A stretch of DNA of 25,586 bases from Roseovarius sp. (lineage in GTDB: Bacteria > Pseudomonadota > Alphaproteobacteria > Rhodobacterales > Rhodobacteraceae), in assembly GCA_007125415.1 (NCBI GenBank), contig SLDH01000301.1, forward strand, positions 1 through 25,586, in the 5' to 3' direction. The notes under the pieces were generated by a model. That model was not told the origin of the DNA and made no database searches. It saw only the letters and a program-made list of their open reading frames with translations. A program made the translations under genes and the position numbers. How positions within the stretch are numbered: the first letter of the stretch is position 1; each line of letters starts with the position of its first letter. Below, one piece after another: positions 1 to 8,260 of the stretch.

Positions 1-522
1 CGCTGCCAGACGCTTTGGCGATTCGTAAAAGATCAAGGTGCCCGGCACGGCCCCCAGCGCCGCGAGTGCGGATTTCCGCCGGGACGCGGCATTCGGCAGA
101 AACCCCGCGAAATGAAATTGATCCGTCGGCAAACCGGAAAGTGTCAGCGCCGTGATGACTGCAGATGGCCCCGGCGCGGAGCGCAGCACATACCCTTCGG
201 CGACAGCAGCCCGCGCCAGATCGAAACCCGGATCGGCCACCATGGGCGTCCCTGCTTCGGAGGCATAGACCACCGATTTTCCCGCCGCCAGCGCCTCCAT
301 CAGGCGCGGCCGCATGCGCGCGCCATTATGGTCGTGATAGGCCAGAAGCGGCCTGTCCCCCAGCGCGACCCCGTGAATATCCATCAGTTTTCGCAGGCTG
401 CGCGTATCCTCGGCCACCAGAATATCGGCCTCTCTCAGCAGATCGAGCGCTCGCAGCGTGATGTCGCGCGCAGCCCCGATCGGCGTGGCGATCAGGTGCA
501 AGCCCGCTTCCGGTTTGGACAT
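1..522 (-). CDS. rsmI: 16S rRNA (cytidine-1402-2'-O)-methyltransferase RsmI, 5' part only (runs off the window edge)
   Basis: RsmI uses SAM to methylate the 2'-O of C1402 in the decoding centre of 16S rRNA. Reading the minus strand from the ATG at 520-522 gives 174 uninterrupted codons to base 1, so the C-terminal third or so lies outside the window. Visible family features are the N-terminal LIATPIG, then VAEDTR, LLAYHDHN, the SEAGTPMVADPG glycine-rich stretch and the SAPGPSAVITAL motif of tetrapyrrole-methylase-fold enzymes. A purine-rich GAGGGG stands about 10 bases before the start. It is divergent from the LpoA-like lipoprotein gene, the same pairing as rsmI-lpoA in Escherichia coli, which supports both calls. 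Identification by motif is firm; only the 3' end is unknown. Confidence 0.93.
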   Translation of the reverse strand, partial: MSKPEAGLHLIATPIGAARDITLRALDLLREADILVAEDTRSLRKLMDIHGVALGDRPLLAYHDHNGARMRPRLMEALAAGKSVVYASEAGTPMVADPGFDLARAAVAEGYVLRSAPGPSAVITALTLSGLPTDQFHFAGFLPNAASRRKSALAALGAVPGTLIFYESPKRLAA

Positions 523-616
523 ATCCGCTTTCCCCTCTGGACCCGCCTCGCATGACGGTTATGATCGGCCTCGAAGCGGGTGCGCCCATCCGCGCCACGA
601 CGAGGAGTAAACAGAC

Positions 617-1789
617 ATGTTCGCCGTTTTATCCGTGACCCGCAATACAGCCGCGCGACTTCTCGCCGTTTTCAGCCTGATCTGGCTGGCGGCCTGTGAA
701 CCTGTCAGTCTTGGCGGCGGTGGGCAGGTCAGCCCCTCGGCACCGGTCACGGTGGCGTTGCTTGTCCCGCATGGGGCGTCCAGCCCTCAGGAACAGAAGC
801 TTGCCCGCGATCTGGAGCGTTCTGCGCGCATGGCAGTTGCGGATCTGCAAGGCGTGCAGCTCGATCTGCGGGTCTATGGTACAGCAGGCAGTACCGCACG
901 CGCTCGGGAGGCCGCCCTTGCCGCTGTGGCCGATGGCGCGCGGATCATCATCGGCCCCCTGCATGCCGAATCCGCCAATGCCGTCGGCCTGGCCGTGGCG
1001 GACCGGAACATCAATGTCCTCGCCTTCTCCAACAACACCACCATCGCGGGCGGCAATGTGTTCATCCTCGGCCAGACATTCGACACTACTGCCCGGCGCC
1101 TCGCGGGCTTTGCCAAACGGCAGGGCAAGGACCGGATCGTGACGGTCTATTCAGAAAACCTGTCCGGAGAATTGGGCAAGGCGGCGATCGAGAGGTCTGT
1201 CTCGGCAAGTGGCGGGACGAATGTCGGCAGTGTCGGCTATCAGTTCTCGCAGGATGGTGTCGTCGCTGCCGTCCCACGGATCAAGCAGGCGGTGGAGCGC
1301 GGCAACGCGGATGCCGTTTTCATGACCTCCACAGCCGCTGGCGCGTTGCCGTTGCTGGCGCAGATGCTGCCCGAGCAGGGGCTGGGCCCGGAGGTCACCC
1401 AGTATATCGGGCTTGCCCGCTGGGACGTCCCGCGCCAGACACTTGAGCTGCCGGGTGTGCAGGGCGGCTGGTTTGCCATGCCCGATCCAGCCCGCACGGC
1501 GCAGTTTCGCAGCCGTTTCGAGGCTGCACATGAGGAGCGTCCTCACGAACTTGCCAGCCTCGCCTATGATGGCATAGCCGCCACCGGCGCGTTGATCCGC
1601 AGCGGCAGGCGCAATGCGCTGAGCCGCGAGTCCCTGACGCAATCGGCGGGCTTTCAGGGGGTCAACGGCGTGTTTCGCTTTCGTCCCGACGGGACGAACG
1701 AACGCGGGCTGGCCATCGCCACGGTGCGCAATCAACGGGTGGTCGTCATCGAGAACGCGCCCGGCGCTTTCGGCGGGGCGGGTTTCTGA
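617..1789 (+). CDS. LpoA-like penicillin-binding protein activator lipoprotein (periplasmic-binding-protein fold)
   Basis: A 390-residue lipoprotein. The first 27 residues form a lipoprotein signal peptide with lipobox LAAC (Cys27 as lipidation site). The rest resembles the type 1 periplasmic-binding-protein fold of the LpoA/LppC (COG3107) family: TVALLVPHGA at about 45, then alternating hydrophobic strands such as ARIIIGPLHAESANAV and INVLAFSNN. In gammaproteobacteria LpoA activates the peptidoglycan synthase PBP1a from the outer membrane; by analogy this one acts in the periplasm on cell-wall synthesis, but alphaproteobacterial members lack the N-terminal TPR-like domain of E. coli LpoA (this protein is far shorter), so the PBP-activating role is inferred. 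GAGGAG at 602-607 lies 9 bases before the ATG. It sits next to divergent rsmI and 24 bases ahead of glnD. Confidence 0.8.
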   Translation: MFAVLSVTRNTAARLLAVFSLIWLAACEPVSLGGGGQVSPSAPVTVALLVPHGASSPQEQKLARDLERSARMAVADLQGVQLDLRVYGTAGSTARAREAALAAVADGARIIIGPLHAESANAVGLAVADRNINVLAFSNNTTIAGGNVFILGQTFDTTARRLAGFAKRQGKDRIVTVYSENLSGELGKAAIERSVSASGGTNVGSVGYQFSQDGVVAAVPRIKQAVERGNADAVFMTSTAAGALPLLAQMLPEQGLGPEVTQYIGLARWDVPRQTLELPGVQGGWFAMPDPARTAQFRSRFEAAHEERPHELASLAYDGIAATGALIRSGRRNALSRESLTQSAGFQGVNGVFRFRPDGTNERGLAIATVRNQRVVVIENAPGAFGGAGF

Positions 1790-1813
1790 TCCGGAGGCGG
1801 AAAGACACAGACG

Positions 1814-4582
1814 ATGAAAGATGCGCCACCTCTGCCGCCCGACCTGATCTGTCCGGCAGAGGATATTTTCGATCTCGACGCGATCACTGCGGCCATCGCG
1901 CGGCTTGCGGAGATGCATGGGCAGGATCACACCGCGCTCCGCCGTGCCCTCGTACCGCTCTTGAAGGCCGAACGAAAGCGCGGACGCGAAAACATGGCGG
2001 CGGTGCTCGCGGCCCATCCCTTCGAAGCGCAGGCAATCATCCGTGCCTATAGCTGGCAGACCGATTGCATCATCCTGACCGCCCTCGATGTTGCCACGCG
2101 CATCCTGCATCCGGCTCCCAACCCGACCGAGGCCGAACGCATCACGGTCTGCGCTGTCGGTGGCTACGGGCGGGGTGAAATGGCGCCTCAGTCGGATGTG
2201 GACCTGCTGTTCCTGACGCCCTACAAGATCACTGCCTGGGCCGAGAGCGTGATCGAAAGCACACTCTATCTGCTGTGGGATTTGCGGCTCAAGGTCGGCC
2301 ATGCCAGTCGCACCATCGCCGATTCGCTGCGCCTCGCGCGCGAGGATTTCACGATCCGTACCGCCTTGCTCGAGAACCGATTCCTCGCCGGTGATACCGC
2401 TCTGCATGAGGAGCTGAACCGGACCCTCTGGGAGAAGCTGTTCAGGGGCAGTGAGCGCGCTTTCATCGAGGCCAAGCTGGCCGAACGGGAAGAGCGCCAT
2501 CGCAAGCCGGGCAACCAGCGCTTCATGGTCGAACCCAATGTGAAGGAAGGCAAGGGCGGGCTGCGCGATCTGCAATCGCTGTTCTGGATCGCGAAATATA
2601 TCTACGCGGTAGATGACATTGCCGAACTGGTGCGCCGCAAGGTCTTTGCCGAGGAAGAATATGATACCTTTGCCAAGGCTCATAACTTCCTGTGGGCAGT
2701 GCGGTGTCACCTGCACCTTGTGACAGGCCGCCCCAATGATCACCTCAGCTTCGACATGCAGGTCGAGGTGGCGGCACGCATGGGCTATCTCGACATTTCA
2801 GGGCGGCGCGCGGTCGAGTTTTTCATGCAGGACTATTTCCGTCACGCCACAGCGGTAGGCGATCTGACCCGTATCTTCCTGACCAAGCTCGAAGCTCAGC
2901 ATGTCAAGCCCGACGCGCTGCTCCAGCGCCTGCTGCGCCGCAAGAAGAAGCTCAAACAAGGCTACAGGGAGGTGCATGGCCGCCTCGCCATCGTCGATGA
3001 ATCGCGCTTCCTGGAAGACCGCCTGAACCTTCTGCGCCTCTTCGAAGAGGGGCTGCGCACCGGCATGCTGATCCATCCCGATGCCATGCGGCTGGTCACC
3101 GCCAATCTGCACCTGATCGATGATTCCTTTCGCGCCGACCCCGAGGCGCAGAAGCTGTTTCTCGGGCTCCTGCTGAAACACGGCAACCCCGAACGCGCCC
3201 TGCGGCGCATGAACGAGCTCGGCGTGCTCTCAGCCTTCATCCCCGAATTCGAGCCGATCCGCGCCATGATGCAGTTCAACATGTATCATCACTACACAGT
3301 GGACGAGCATATCATCCAATGCGTCAGCCAGCTTGCACTCATCGAGCGCAAGGAACTGGTCGAGGCCCTGCCGATCGCCTCGTCCATCCTCGAACAAGGA
3401 GTGAACCGCCGCGTGCTCTATGTCGCGCTCCTGCTTCATGATATCGGCAAGGGCCGCAACGAGGACCACTCGATCCTTGGTGCCCAGATCGCCCGCAAGG
3501 TCGCGCCCCGGCTGGGGCTCAAGCCCCGCGAGGTCGACACGGTGGAATGGCTGGTGCGCTACCATCTGCTGATGTCCGACATGGCCCAGAAACGCGATAT
3601 CGCCGATCCGCGCACCGTGCGCGATTTTGCCAAGCTCGTGCAGACCCGCGAACGTCTTGATCTTCTTTGCGTGCTGACCGTCTGTGACATCCGCGGTGTC
3701 GGCCCGAATACCTGGAACAACTGGAAAGCCTCACTGATCCGCGCGCTCTATCGCCAGACCCGCCGGGCGATGGAGGGCGGGCTCGAAGCGCTCAACCGCG
3801 AACAGCGCGGATCGGACGCCAAGCGCAACCTGCGCGCCGAACTGGTCGACTGGGACGCAAAGGACATCAAGACCGAGATCGCGCGCCATTACCCGCCCTA
3901 CTGGCAGGGCCTTCATGTCACCGCCCATGTGGTCTTTGCGCGGCTTCTGAAAGACCTTGGCGATGATGAAGTGGCGATCGATCTGTCGATCGACAAGGAT
4001 CGCGACGCGACCCGCGCCTGTTTCGCCTTGGCCGATCATCCGGGTATCTTCGCCCGTCTCGCCGGGGCCTTGGCCCTTGTGGGCGCCAATGTGGTCGATG
4101 CGCGCACCTATACGAGCAATGACGGCTATGCCACAGCGGCCTTCTGGATTCAGGATGCCGATGGTCACCCCTTCGAGGAAGACCGTCTGCCGCGCCTTAC
4201 GCGAATGATCCGCCGGATCCTCAACGGCGAAGTCGTGGCGGTTGAGGCCTTCCAGACCCGCGACAAGATCTCCAGGCGCGAGCGCGCCTTTCGCGTTCCC
4301 ACCCATATCACCTTCGACAATGACGGCTCGGAGATCTACACGATCATCGAGGTGGACACCCGCGACCGGCCGGGCCTGCTCTATGATCTCGCGCGCACGC
4401 TGGCCGACAACAATGTCTATATCAACTCCGCGGTAATCGCGACCTACGGCGAACAGGTGGTCGACAGCTTCTATGTGAAGGACATGTTCGGCCTGAAATT
4501 CCACTCGGCAAGCAAGCGCGCCGCTCTCGAGCGGAAACTGCGCTCCGCGATCGAGGAAGGCGCGGAACGTGCCCGCTCATGA
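1814..4582 (+). CDS. glnD: Bifunctional [protein-PII] uridylyltransferase / uridylyl-removing enzyme GlnD
   Basis: GlnD senses glutamine and adds or removes UMP on PII signal proteins (GlnB/GlnK), setting nitrogen assimilation; it is cytoplasmic. At 922 residues it is full length and has all four expected parts. The nucleotidyltransferase core carries GGYGRGE at 116-122 with the metal-binding D128/D130 pair in SDVDLLFL. A central helical domain follows. The HD phosphohydrolase domain has HHYTVDEH at 492-499 and the HD pair at 542-543 in LLLHDIGKG. Two C-terminal ACT domains start near 737 (DHPGIFARLAGAL) and 847 (DTRDRPGLLYDLA), the glutamine-sensing part. The start is 24 bases after the lipoprotein gene, so co-transcription is likely. 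The stop is TGA at 4580-4582. Nothing is missing or broken. Confidence 0.97.
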   Translation: MKDAPPLPPDLICPAEDIFDLDAITAAIARLAEMHGQDHTALRRALVPLLKAERKRGRENMAAVLAAHPFEAQAIIRAYSWQTDCIILTALDVATRILHPAPNPTEAERITVCAVGGYGRGEMAPQSDVDLLFLTPYKITAWAESVIESTLYLLWDLRLKVGHASRTIADSLRLAREDFTIRTALLENRFLAGDTALHEELNRTLWEKLFRGSERAFIEAKLAEREERHRKPGNQRFMVEPNVKEGKGGLRDLQSLFWIAKYIYAVDDIAELVRRKVFAEEEYDTFAKAHNFLWAVRCHLHLVTGRPNDHLSFDMQVEVAARMGYLDISGRRAVEFFMQDYFRHATAVGDLTRIFLTKLEAQHVKPDALLQRLLRRKKKLKQGYREVHGRLAIVDESRFLEDRLNLLRLFEEGLRTGMLIHPDAMRLVTANLHLIDDSFRADPEAQKLFLGLLLKHGNPERALRRMNELGVLSAFIPEFEPIRAMMQFNMYHHYTVDEHIIQCVSQLALIERKELVEALPIASSILEQGVNRRVLYVALLLHDIGKGRNEDHSILGAQIARKVAPRLGLKPREVDTVEWLVRYHLLMSDMAQKRDIADPRTVRDFAKLVQTRERLDLLCVLTVCDIRGVGPNTWNNWKASLIRALYRQTRRAMEGGLEALNREQRGSDAKRNLRAELVDWDAKDIKTEIARHYPPYWQGLHVTAHVVFARLLKDLGDDEVAIDLSIDKDRDATRACFALADHPGIFARLAGALALVGANVVDARTYTSNDGYATAAFWIQDADGHPFEEDRLPRLTRMIRRILNGEVVAVEAFQTRDKISRRERAFRVPTHITFDNDGSEIYTIIEVDTRDRPGLLYDLARTLADNNVYINSAVIATYGEQVVDSFYVKDMFGLKFHSASKRAALERKLRSAIEEGAERARS

Positions 4583-4644
4583 GCAATCGCCAGACCCCGC
4601 TCCAGAAAACTCAGGCACTGGCCGATACGGCAGAACCTGTTGCA

Positions 4645-4740
4645 CTGCCCTTGTTTCTTCTCGGAGAAAATACCCCGGTTTCCGCAGGCTGCAGCCCGCC
4701 GAAACGCCGGGGCGGCGCGACCCCGGCCCGCACGGGTGAG
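4645..4740. repeat. Intergenic repeat copy A with GC-rich hairpin, between glnD and murJ
   Basis: The 178-base gap between glnD and murJ holds no credible gene but has a structured element. Bases 4650-4689 match bases 18939-18977 downstream of the DUF1989 gene in about 31 of 40 aligned columns; shared blocks include TTCTTCT, AAAATACCC and TTTCCGCA. Immediately after comes an imperfect inverted repeat (CCCCGG at 4673-4678 with CCGGGG at 4707-4712), and inside it the perfect palindrome GGCTGCAGCC. There is no T-run, so it is not a standard intrinsic terminator. It may be a dispersed REP-like element or an RNA-processing/attenuation structure inside the glnD-murJ transcript. Confidence 0.6.
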
Positions 4741-4760
4741 GGGCAGACGGTGAGCCGAGG

Positions 4761-6302
4761 ATGAAACCCGTGCGCATGCTCTCGGGTATCCTCACGGTCG
4801 GTGTCTGGACGCTGGCAAGCAGGGTGCTGGGCTTTCTGCGCGATGTGCTGATCGCGAACTGGCTGGGCCCCGGGGCCACCATGGATGCCTTCGTCGCCGC
4901 CTTCCGCCTGCCCAACATGTTTCGCCGCTTTTTCGCCGAGGGCGCGTTCAACGCGGCCTTCGTGCCGATGTTCTCCAAACGGCTCGAGGGGGGCGGTGAC
5001 GCGCAGGGCTTTGCCGCGCTTGCATTGTCGGGCCTGTCGCTGGTGCTGCTCGCGCTCACGGGGCTTGCCATGGTCTTCATGCCGGTGCTGGTCTGGGCCA
5101 CGGCGCAGGGTTTTGCGGGTGATGCGCGCTTCGGCATGACGGTTGAATACGGCCGCATCGTCTTTCCCTATATCTTCTTCATCTCGCTAGCGGCGCTCTT
5201 TTCGGGCGTGCTCAACGCGGCAGGGCGCTTTGCCGCCGCTGCCGCCGCGCCCGTGCTGCTCAACGTGATGCTTATCGCGGCGATGACCGCCGCGTGGTTC
5301 ATGGACGGTGAGGTGATCTTGGCGCTGGTCTGGACCATCCCGTTCGCGGGCATTGCCCAACTGGCGCTGGTCTGGGTCGCCGCGCGTCGTGCGGGCTTCG
5401 ACATCACCCCGACGCGCCCGCGCTGGACGCCGGAAATGGCGCAGCTAGTGCGCATCGCCATTCCCGCCGCACTGGCAGGCGGGGTCATGCAGATCAATCT
5501 TCTGGTCGGCCAGCAAGTGGCCTCCAACACCGACAAGGCGGTAAGCTGGCTTTACGCGGCCGACAGGCTCTACCAGCTTCCTCTCGGCGTGGTCGGCATC
5601 GCCGTGGGCATCGTGCTGCTGCCCGATCTGTCGCGCCGCCTGAAGGCGGCGGATGATGCGGGCGCGCGCATCGCGCTGTCCCGCGCTGGCGAGATCTCGC
5701 TTGCGTTGACCATTCCCTGCGCGGTGGCCCTGGTGGTGGTGCCCATCCCGGTGGTGAGCGTGCTTTTCGAGCGTGGCGCCTTCAGTCCGGAAGATACCGT
5801 GGCCACCGCGCTGGCGGTGGCGATCTACGGGCTCGGCCTGCCGGCCTTCGTGCTGCAAAAGCTCCTGCAGCCGCTTTTCTTCGCCCGCGAGGACACAAGG
5901 AACCCGTTCCGCTATGCCGTGGTGGCCATGGTGATCAATGCGATGCTGGCGGTCGGCCTGTCCTTCTATATCGGCTGGATCGCGGCGGCCATCGCCACCA
6001 GCGTCGCGGGCTGGGTGATGGTCTGGCTGCTCATGCGTGGGGCGCGTCCCATGGGGAAGGTCGCGCATTTCGACGCGCGCTTTCGCCGGCGCATCTGGCG
6101 CATCGTCCTGGCCGCGCTTCTGATGGGCGCGGTTGCCTGGCTGAGCGCACTCTGGATGAGCCCGATCCTGATGATGCCCGGGCTGCGCTGGCTCGGGCTG
6201 CTGGCCCTGATCGGCCTTTCCGGGATCAGCTATTTCGGGCTGGGCCACCTCATCGGCGCGTTCAGGCTCGGCGAATTCCGCGCCGCCTTTCGCCGCGGTT
6301 GA
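4761..6302 (+). CDS. murJ: Lipid II flippase MurJ (MviN)
   Basis: MurJ moves the peptidoglycan precursor lipid II across the inner membrane. The 513-residue protein is hydrophobic from end to end, consistent with the 14-helix MOP-superfamily fold. The N-terminal signature is clear: SRVLGFLRDVL, then MDAFVAAFRLPNMFRR and FAEGAFNAAFVPMF. The charged residues essential in E. coli MurJ (R18, R24, D39, R52) correspond by position to R21, R27, D42 and R55 here. The start is somewhat uncertain: GAGG directly abuts the ATG at 4761, which is too close for a normal ribosome-binding site, and the ATG at 4776 (five residues later) is an alternative. The longer start preserves the usual family N-terminus. 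Its end lies 2 bases from the end of the convergent rhomboid-fold gene, so there is no room for a separate terminator. Confidence 0.96.
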   Translation: MKPVRMLSGILTVGVWTLASRVLGFLRDVLIANWLGPGATMDAFVAAFRLPNMFRRFFAEGAFNAAFVPMFSKRLEGGGDAQGFAALALSGLSLVLLALTGLAMVFMPVLVWATAQGFAGDARFGMTVEYGRIVFPYIFFISLAALFSGVLNAAGRFAAAAAAPVLLNVMLIAAMTAAWFMDGEVILALVWTIPFAGIAQLALVWVAARRAGFDITPTRPRWTPEMAQLVRIAIPAALAGGVMQINLLVGQQVASNTDKAVSWLYAADRLYQLPLGVVGIAVGIVLLPDLSRRLKAADDAGARIALSRAGEISLALTIPCAVALVVVPIPVVSVLFERGAFSPEDTVATALAVAIYGLGLPAFVLQKLLQPLFFAREDTRNPFRYAVVAMVINAMLAVGLSFYIGWIAAAIATSVAGWVMVWLLMRGARPMGKVAHFDARFRRRIWRIVLAALLMGAVAWLSALWMSPILMMPGLRWLGLLALIGLSGISYFGLGHLIGAFRLGEFRAAFRRG

Positions 6303-6304
6303 GA

Positions 6305-7006
6305 TCAGTCGTGGCGCAACTTCGCACGCAGCCTCGCAAACCCTCCCGGACTGAGGATGAATGAGGCCAGAAATCCCACACCGAACCCGGCTATATCGGC
6401 GATCCATGTGCTGTTGCTGCCAAAGATCAGGCCGAAGACAAGCTGGATCATCAGCAAGACCCCGATCAGCATGAAGGCACGGTATTGTTGCGCGCCCATC
6501 TGCCCCAGCCTGAGCCACATCAGATAAGTAAAGCCCCCGATGAGCCCGTACACCCCGGGAAACGCCCCCACGAGCCACGGCTGCGGCGGTTCCAGCAGGC
6601 CGAAGACAATCGCGCCGCCCACGCAGGAAATCACGAAAAGCGCCAGCGTCGCAGCTTGCGAGAAAACCTCGCCCACGAACTTGCCCAGCGCCAGCGCCAT
6701 GGCGCCCGCAAAAAGCGCATGGGTGAAATCTCCATGAATGAAGGGATAGCTCAGAAAGCGCAGCATATGCTCCGCCGGATAACGCCCGTGCTCCAGCATC
6801 CAGCCCATCACGTCACTGTTGAAGCCATGGCTCTGGATCGCGTTGTTGCGCCAGCCGATGGCCCCCGGCCCGCCGATCCATCCGCGCGCGCCCATCATGA
6901 AGATCACCTCGACCGCCATGATGGCCAGAAACAGGATGATCATGGCAGGCGGCAGAGGATTGACGGGGCTGGGGTCGCGCTGGAAAGTGTTGTCTTGCTG
7001 GGTCAT
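6305..7006 (-). CDS. Rhomboid-fold membrane protein lacking catalytic residues (pseudoprotease)
   Basis: A 233-residue polytopic membrane protein with about six hydrophobic segments and the rhomboid layout. FIHGDFTHALFA at 89-100 corresponds to the HxxxxHxxxN motif of helix 2. GAFPGVYGLIG at 147-157 corresponds to the catalytic GASGAIFGLLG-type motif. DIAGFGVGF at 204-212 corresponds to the HLGG-type motif of helix 6. The residues needed for catalysis are replaced: oxyanion Asn by Ala100, nucleophile Ser by Phe149 and general-base His by Asp204. The fold is therefore retained without proteolysis, as in iRhoms and derlins; a role in binding or chaperoning membrane proteins is inference only. 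Start chosen at 7006 because AAGGAA lies about 8 bases upstream; an earlier ATG at 7120 would overlap trpS. Divergent from trpS. Confidence 0.85.
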   Translation of the reverse strand: MTQQDNTFQRDPSPVNPLPPAMIILFLAIMAVEVIFMMGARGWIGGPGAIGWRNNAIQSHGFNSDVMGWMLEHGRYPAEHMLRFLSYPFIHGDFTHALFAGAMALALGKFVGEVFSQAATLALFVISCVGGAIVFGLLEPPQPWLVGAFPGVYGLIGGFTYLMWLRLGQMGAQQYRAFMLIGVLLMIQLVFGLIFGSNSTWIADIAGFGVGFLASFILSPGGFARLRAKLRHD

Positions 7007-7079
7007 TCGCGCTGTTCCTTGACGGCAGTTCCCTGCATGCGTAAGCGAGGCGGACAAAAATATCCAGACGGAGCGATCC

Positions 7080-8099
7080 ATGACCGAGGCCCGCCATACA
7101 CCGCGCGTCTTTTCAGGCATCCAGCCTTCGGGCGGGCTGACACTGGGAAATTACCTCGGCGCGATGAAGCGTTTCGTGGACATGCAGGATGACGGCTCCG
7201 AAACGCTCTACTGCATGGTCGATCTGCACGCCATCACCGTCTGGCAGGACCCGGCGAAGCTGGCACGCGCCACGCGCGAACTTTGCGCGGGCTATCTGGC
7301 CAGCGGGCTCGACCCTGCTCGCTCCATCCTCTTCAACCAGAGCCAGGTGCCCGAACACGCTCAACTGGCCTGGATTTTCAACTGCGTCGCCCGCATGGGC
7401 TGGATGCAGCGCATGACGCAGTTCAAGGACAAGGCGGGCAAGAACGCACAGAACGCATCGCTGGGGCTCTTTGCCTATCCAGCCTTGATGGCCGCCGACA
7501 TTCTTGCATATCACGCCACCCATGTGCCCGTGGGCGAGGACCAGAAGCAGCACCTGGAGCTTACGCGCGACATCGCGGCGAAATTCAACCATGATTACGA
7601 GGTGGATTTCTTTCCTCTGACGGAGCCCGTCATCGAGGGGGCCGCGACGCGGGTGATGAGTCTGCGGGACGGGTCCAAGAAGATGTCCAAGTCCGACCCT
7701 TCGGACATGAGCCGCATCAACCTGACCGACGATGCCGACACGATCGCCAAGAAGATCCGCAAGGCCAAGACCGATCCCGAGCCGCTGCCGGCCGAAGTCG
7801 AGGAGCTTGAAGGCCGCCCGGAGGCGCGCAACCTTGTCAATATCTATGCGGCATTATCGGCACAGAGCGTCGAGCAGGTGATGCGCGACTGTGGCGGCAA
7901 GCCGTTTTCCGAATTCAAGCCGATGCTGGCCGATCTGGCGGTCGAGACCCTCGCGCCGATCTCGTCCGAGATGGCACGTCTGATGCAGGACGAGGCGGAG
8001 ATCGATCGCATTCTTGCCGAAGGGGCCGCCCGCGCCCGCGCCATCGCCACCCCCATCCTGCGCGAGACCTTCAAGATCGTGGGCATGGTGGGGGCCTGA
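7080..8099 (+). CDS. trpS: Tryptophanyl-tRNA synthetase
   Basis: Charges tRNA-Trp with tryptophan using ATP; cytoplasmic, homodimeric class Ic synthetase. The 339-residue length is normal. The HIGH-equivalent TLGN sits at 21-24 within [14 protein letters not shown], and the KMSKS loop is intact at 201-205 ([13 protein letters not shown]). Other recognisable stretches are CMVDLHAIT and the [13 protein letters not shown] substrate-pocket segment. The ribosome-binding site GGAG is about 6 bases before the ATG. The 73-base gap to the divergent rhomboid-fold gene must hold promoters for both. A GC-rich hairpin overlaps the stop codon but lacks a T-run. Confidence 0.97.
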   Translation: MTEARHTPRVFSGIQPSGGLTLGNYLGAMKRFVDMQDDGSETLYCMVDLHAITVWQDPAKLARATRELCAGYLASGLDPARSILFNQSQVPEHAQLAWIFNCVARMGWMQRMTQFKDKAGKNAQNASLGLFAYPALMAADILAYHATHVPVGEDQKQHLELTRDIAAKFNHDYEVDFFPLTEPVIEGAATRVMSLRDGSKKMSKSDPSDMSRINLTDDADTIAKKIRKAKTDPEPLPAEVEELEGRPEARNLVNIYAALSAQSVEQVMRDCGGKPFSEFKPMLADLAVETLAPISSEMARLMQDEAEIDRILAEGAARARAIATPILRETFKIVGMVGA

Positions 8100-8164
8100 A
8101 AGGACCCCATCGCGCAGGCAGGGATCAAGGAGCACAAGACGGCAGCAACAGCTGGCATCGGCAC

Positions 8165-8180
8165 TGTGCAATCTTGCACA
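8165..8180. promoter_or_regulatory. Operator-like perfect inverted repeat upstream of the RND efflux operon
   Basis: TGTGCAA-TC-TTGCACA is a perfect 7-2-7 inverted repeat in the 161-base gap between trpS and the adaptor gene, 80 bases before the adaptor start. Its size and symmetry suit a homodimeric helix-turn-helix regulator (TetR or MarR family are the usual controllers of RND pumps), but no regulator gene is adjacent, so the binder is unknown. No convincing sigma-70 promoter could be assigned nearby. Confidence 0.5.
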
Positions 8181-8260
8181 AGGCTCTGATCAGGCCGCAG
8201 GCGGCTGTTGAAAGCTGCAAGAGTGTGCTATCCCACCCGACATCCTAAAGGAGTTGCAAC

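Noticed and set aside
1151..2743. 530-codon open frame on the minus strand
   Set aside because: It lies antisense across the LpoA-like gene and glnD, both well supported by motifs. Its translation is His/Arg/Gln-rich with no domain, typical of antisense frames in GC-rich DNA.
4579..4764. 61-codon ORF overlapping the glnD stop and murJ start
   Set aside because: Most of it is the intergenic repeat and hairpin; the product is Pro/Arg-rich without a domain. The ATGA overlap alone is not enough to call it a gene.
8091..8107. GC-rich hairpin overlapping the trpS stop codon
   Set aside because: The stem is short with a bulge, and no T-run follows, so it is not supported as an intrinsic terminator.
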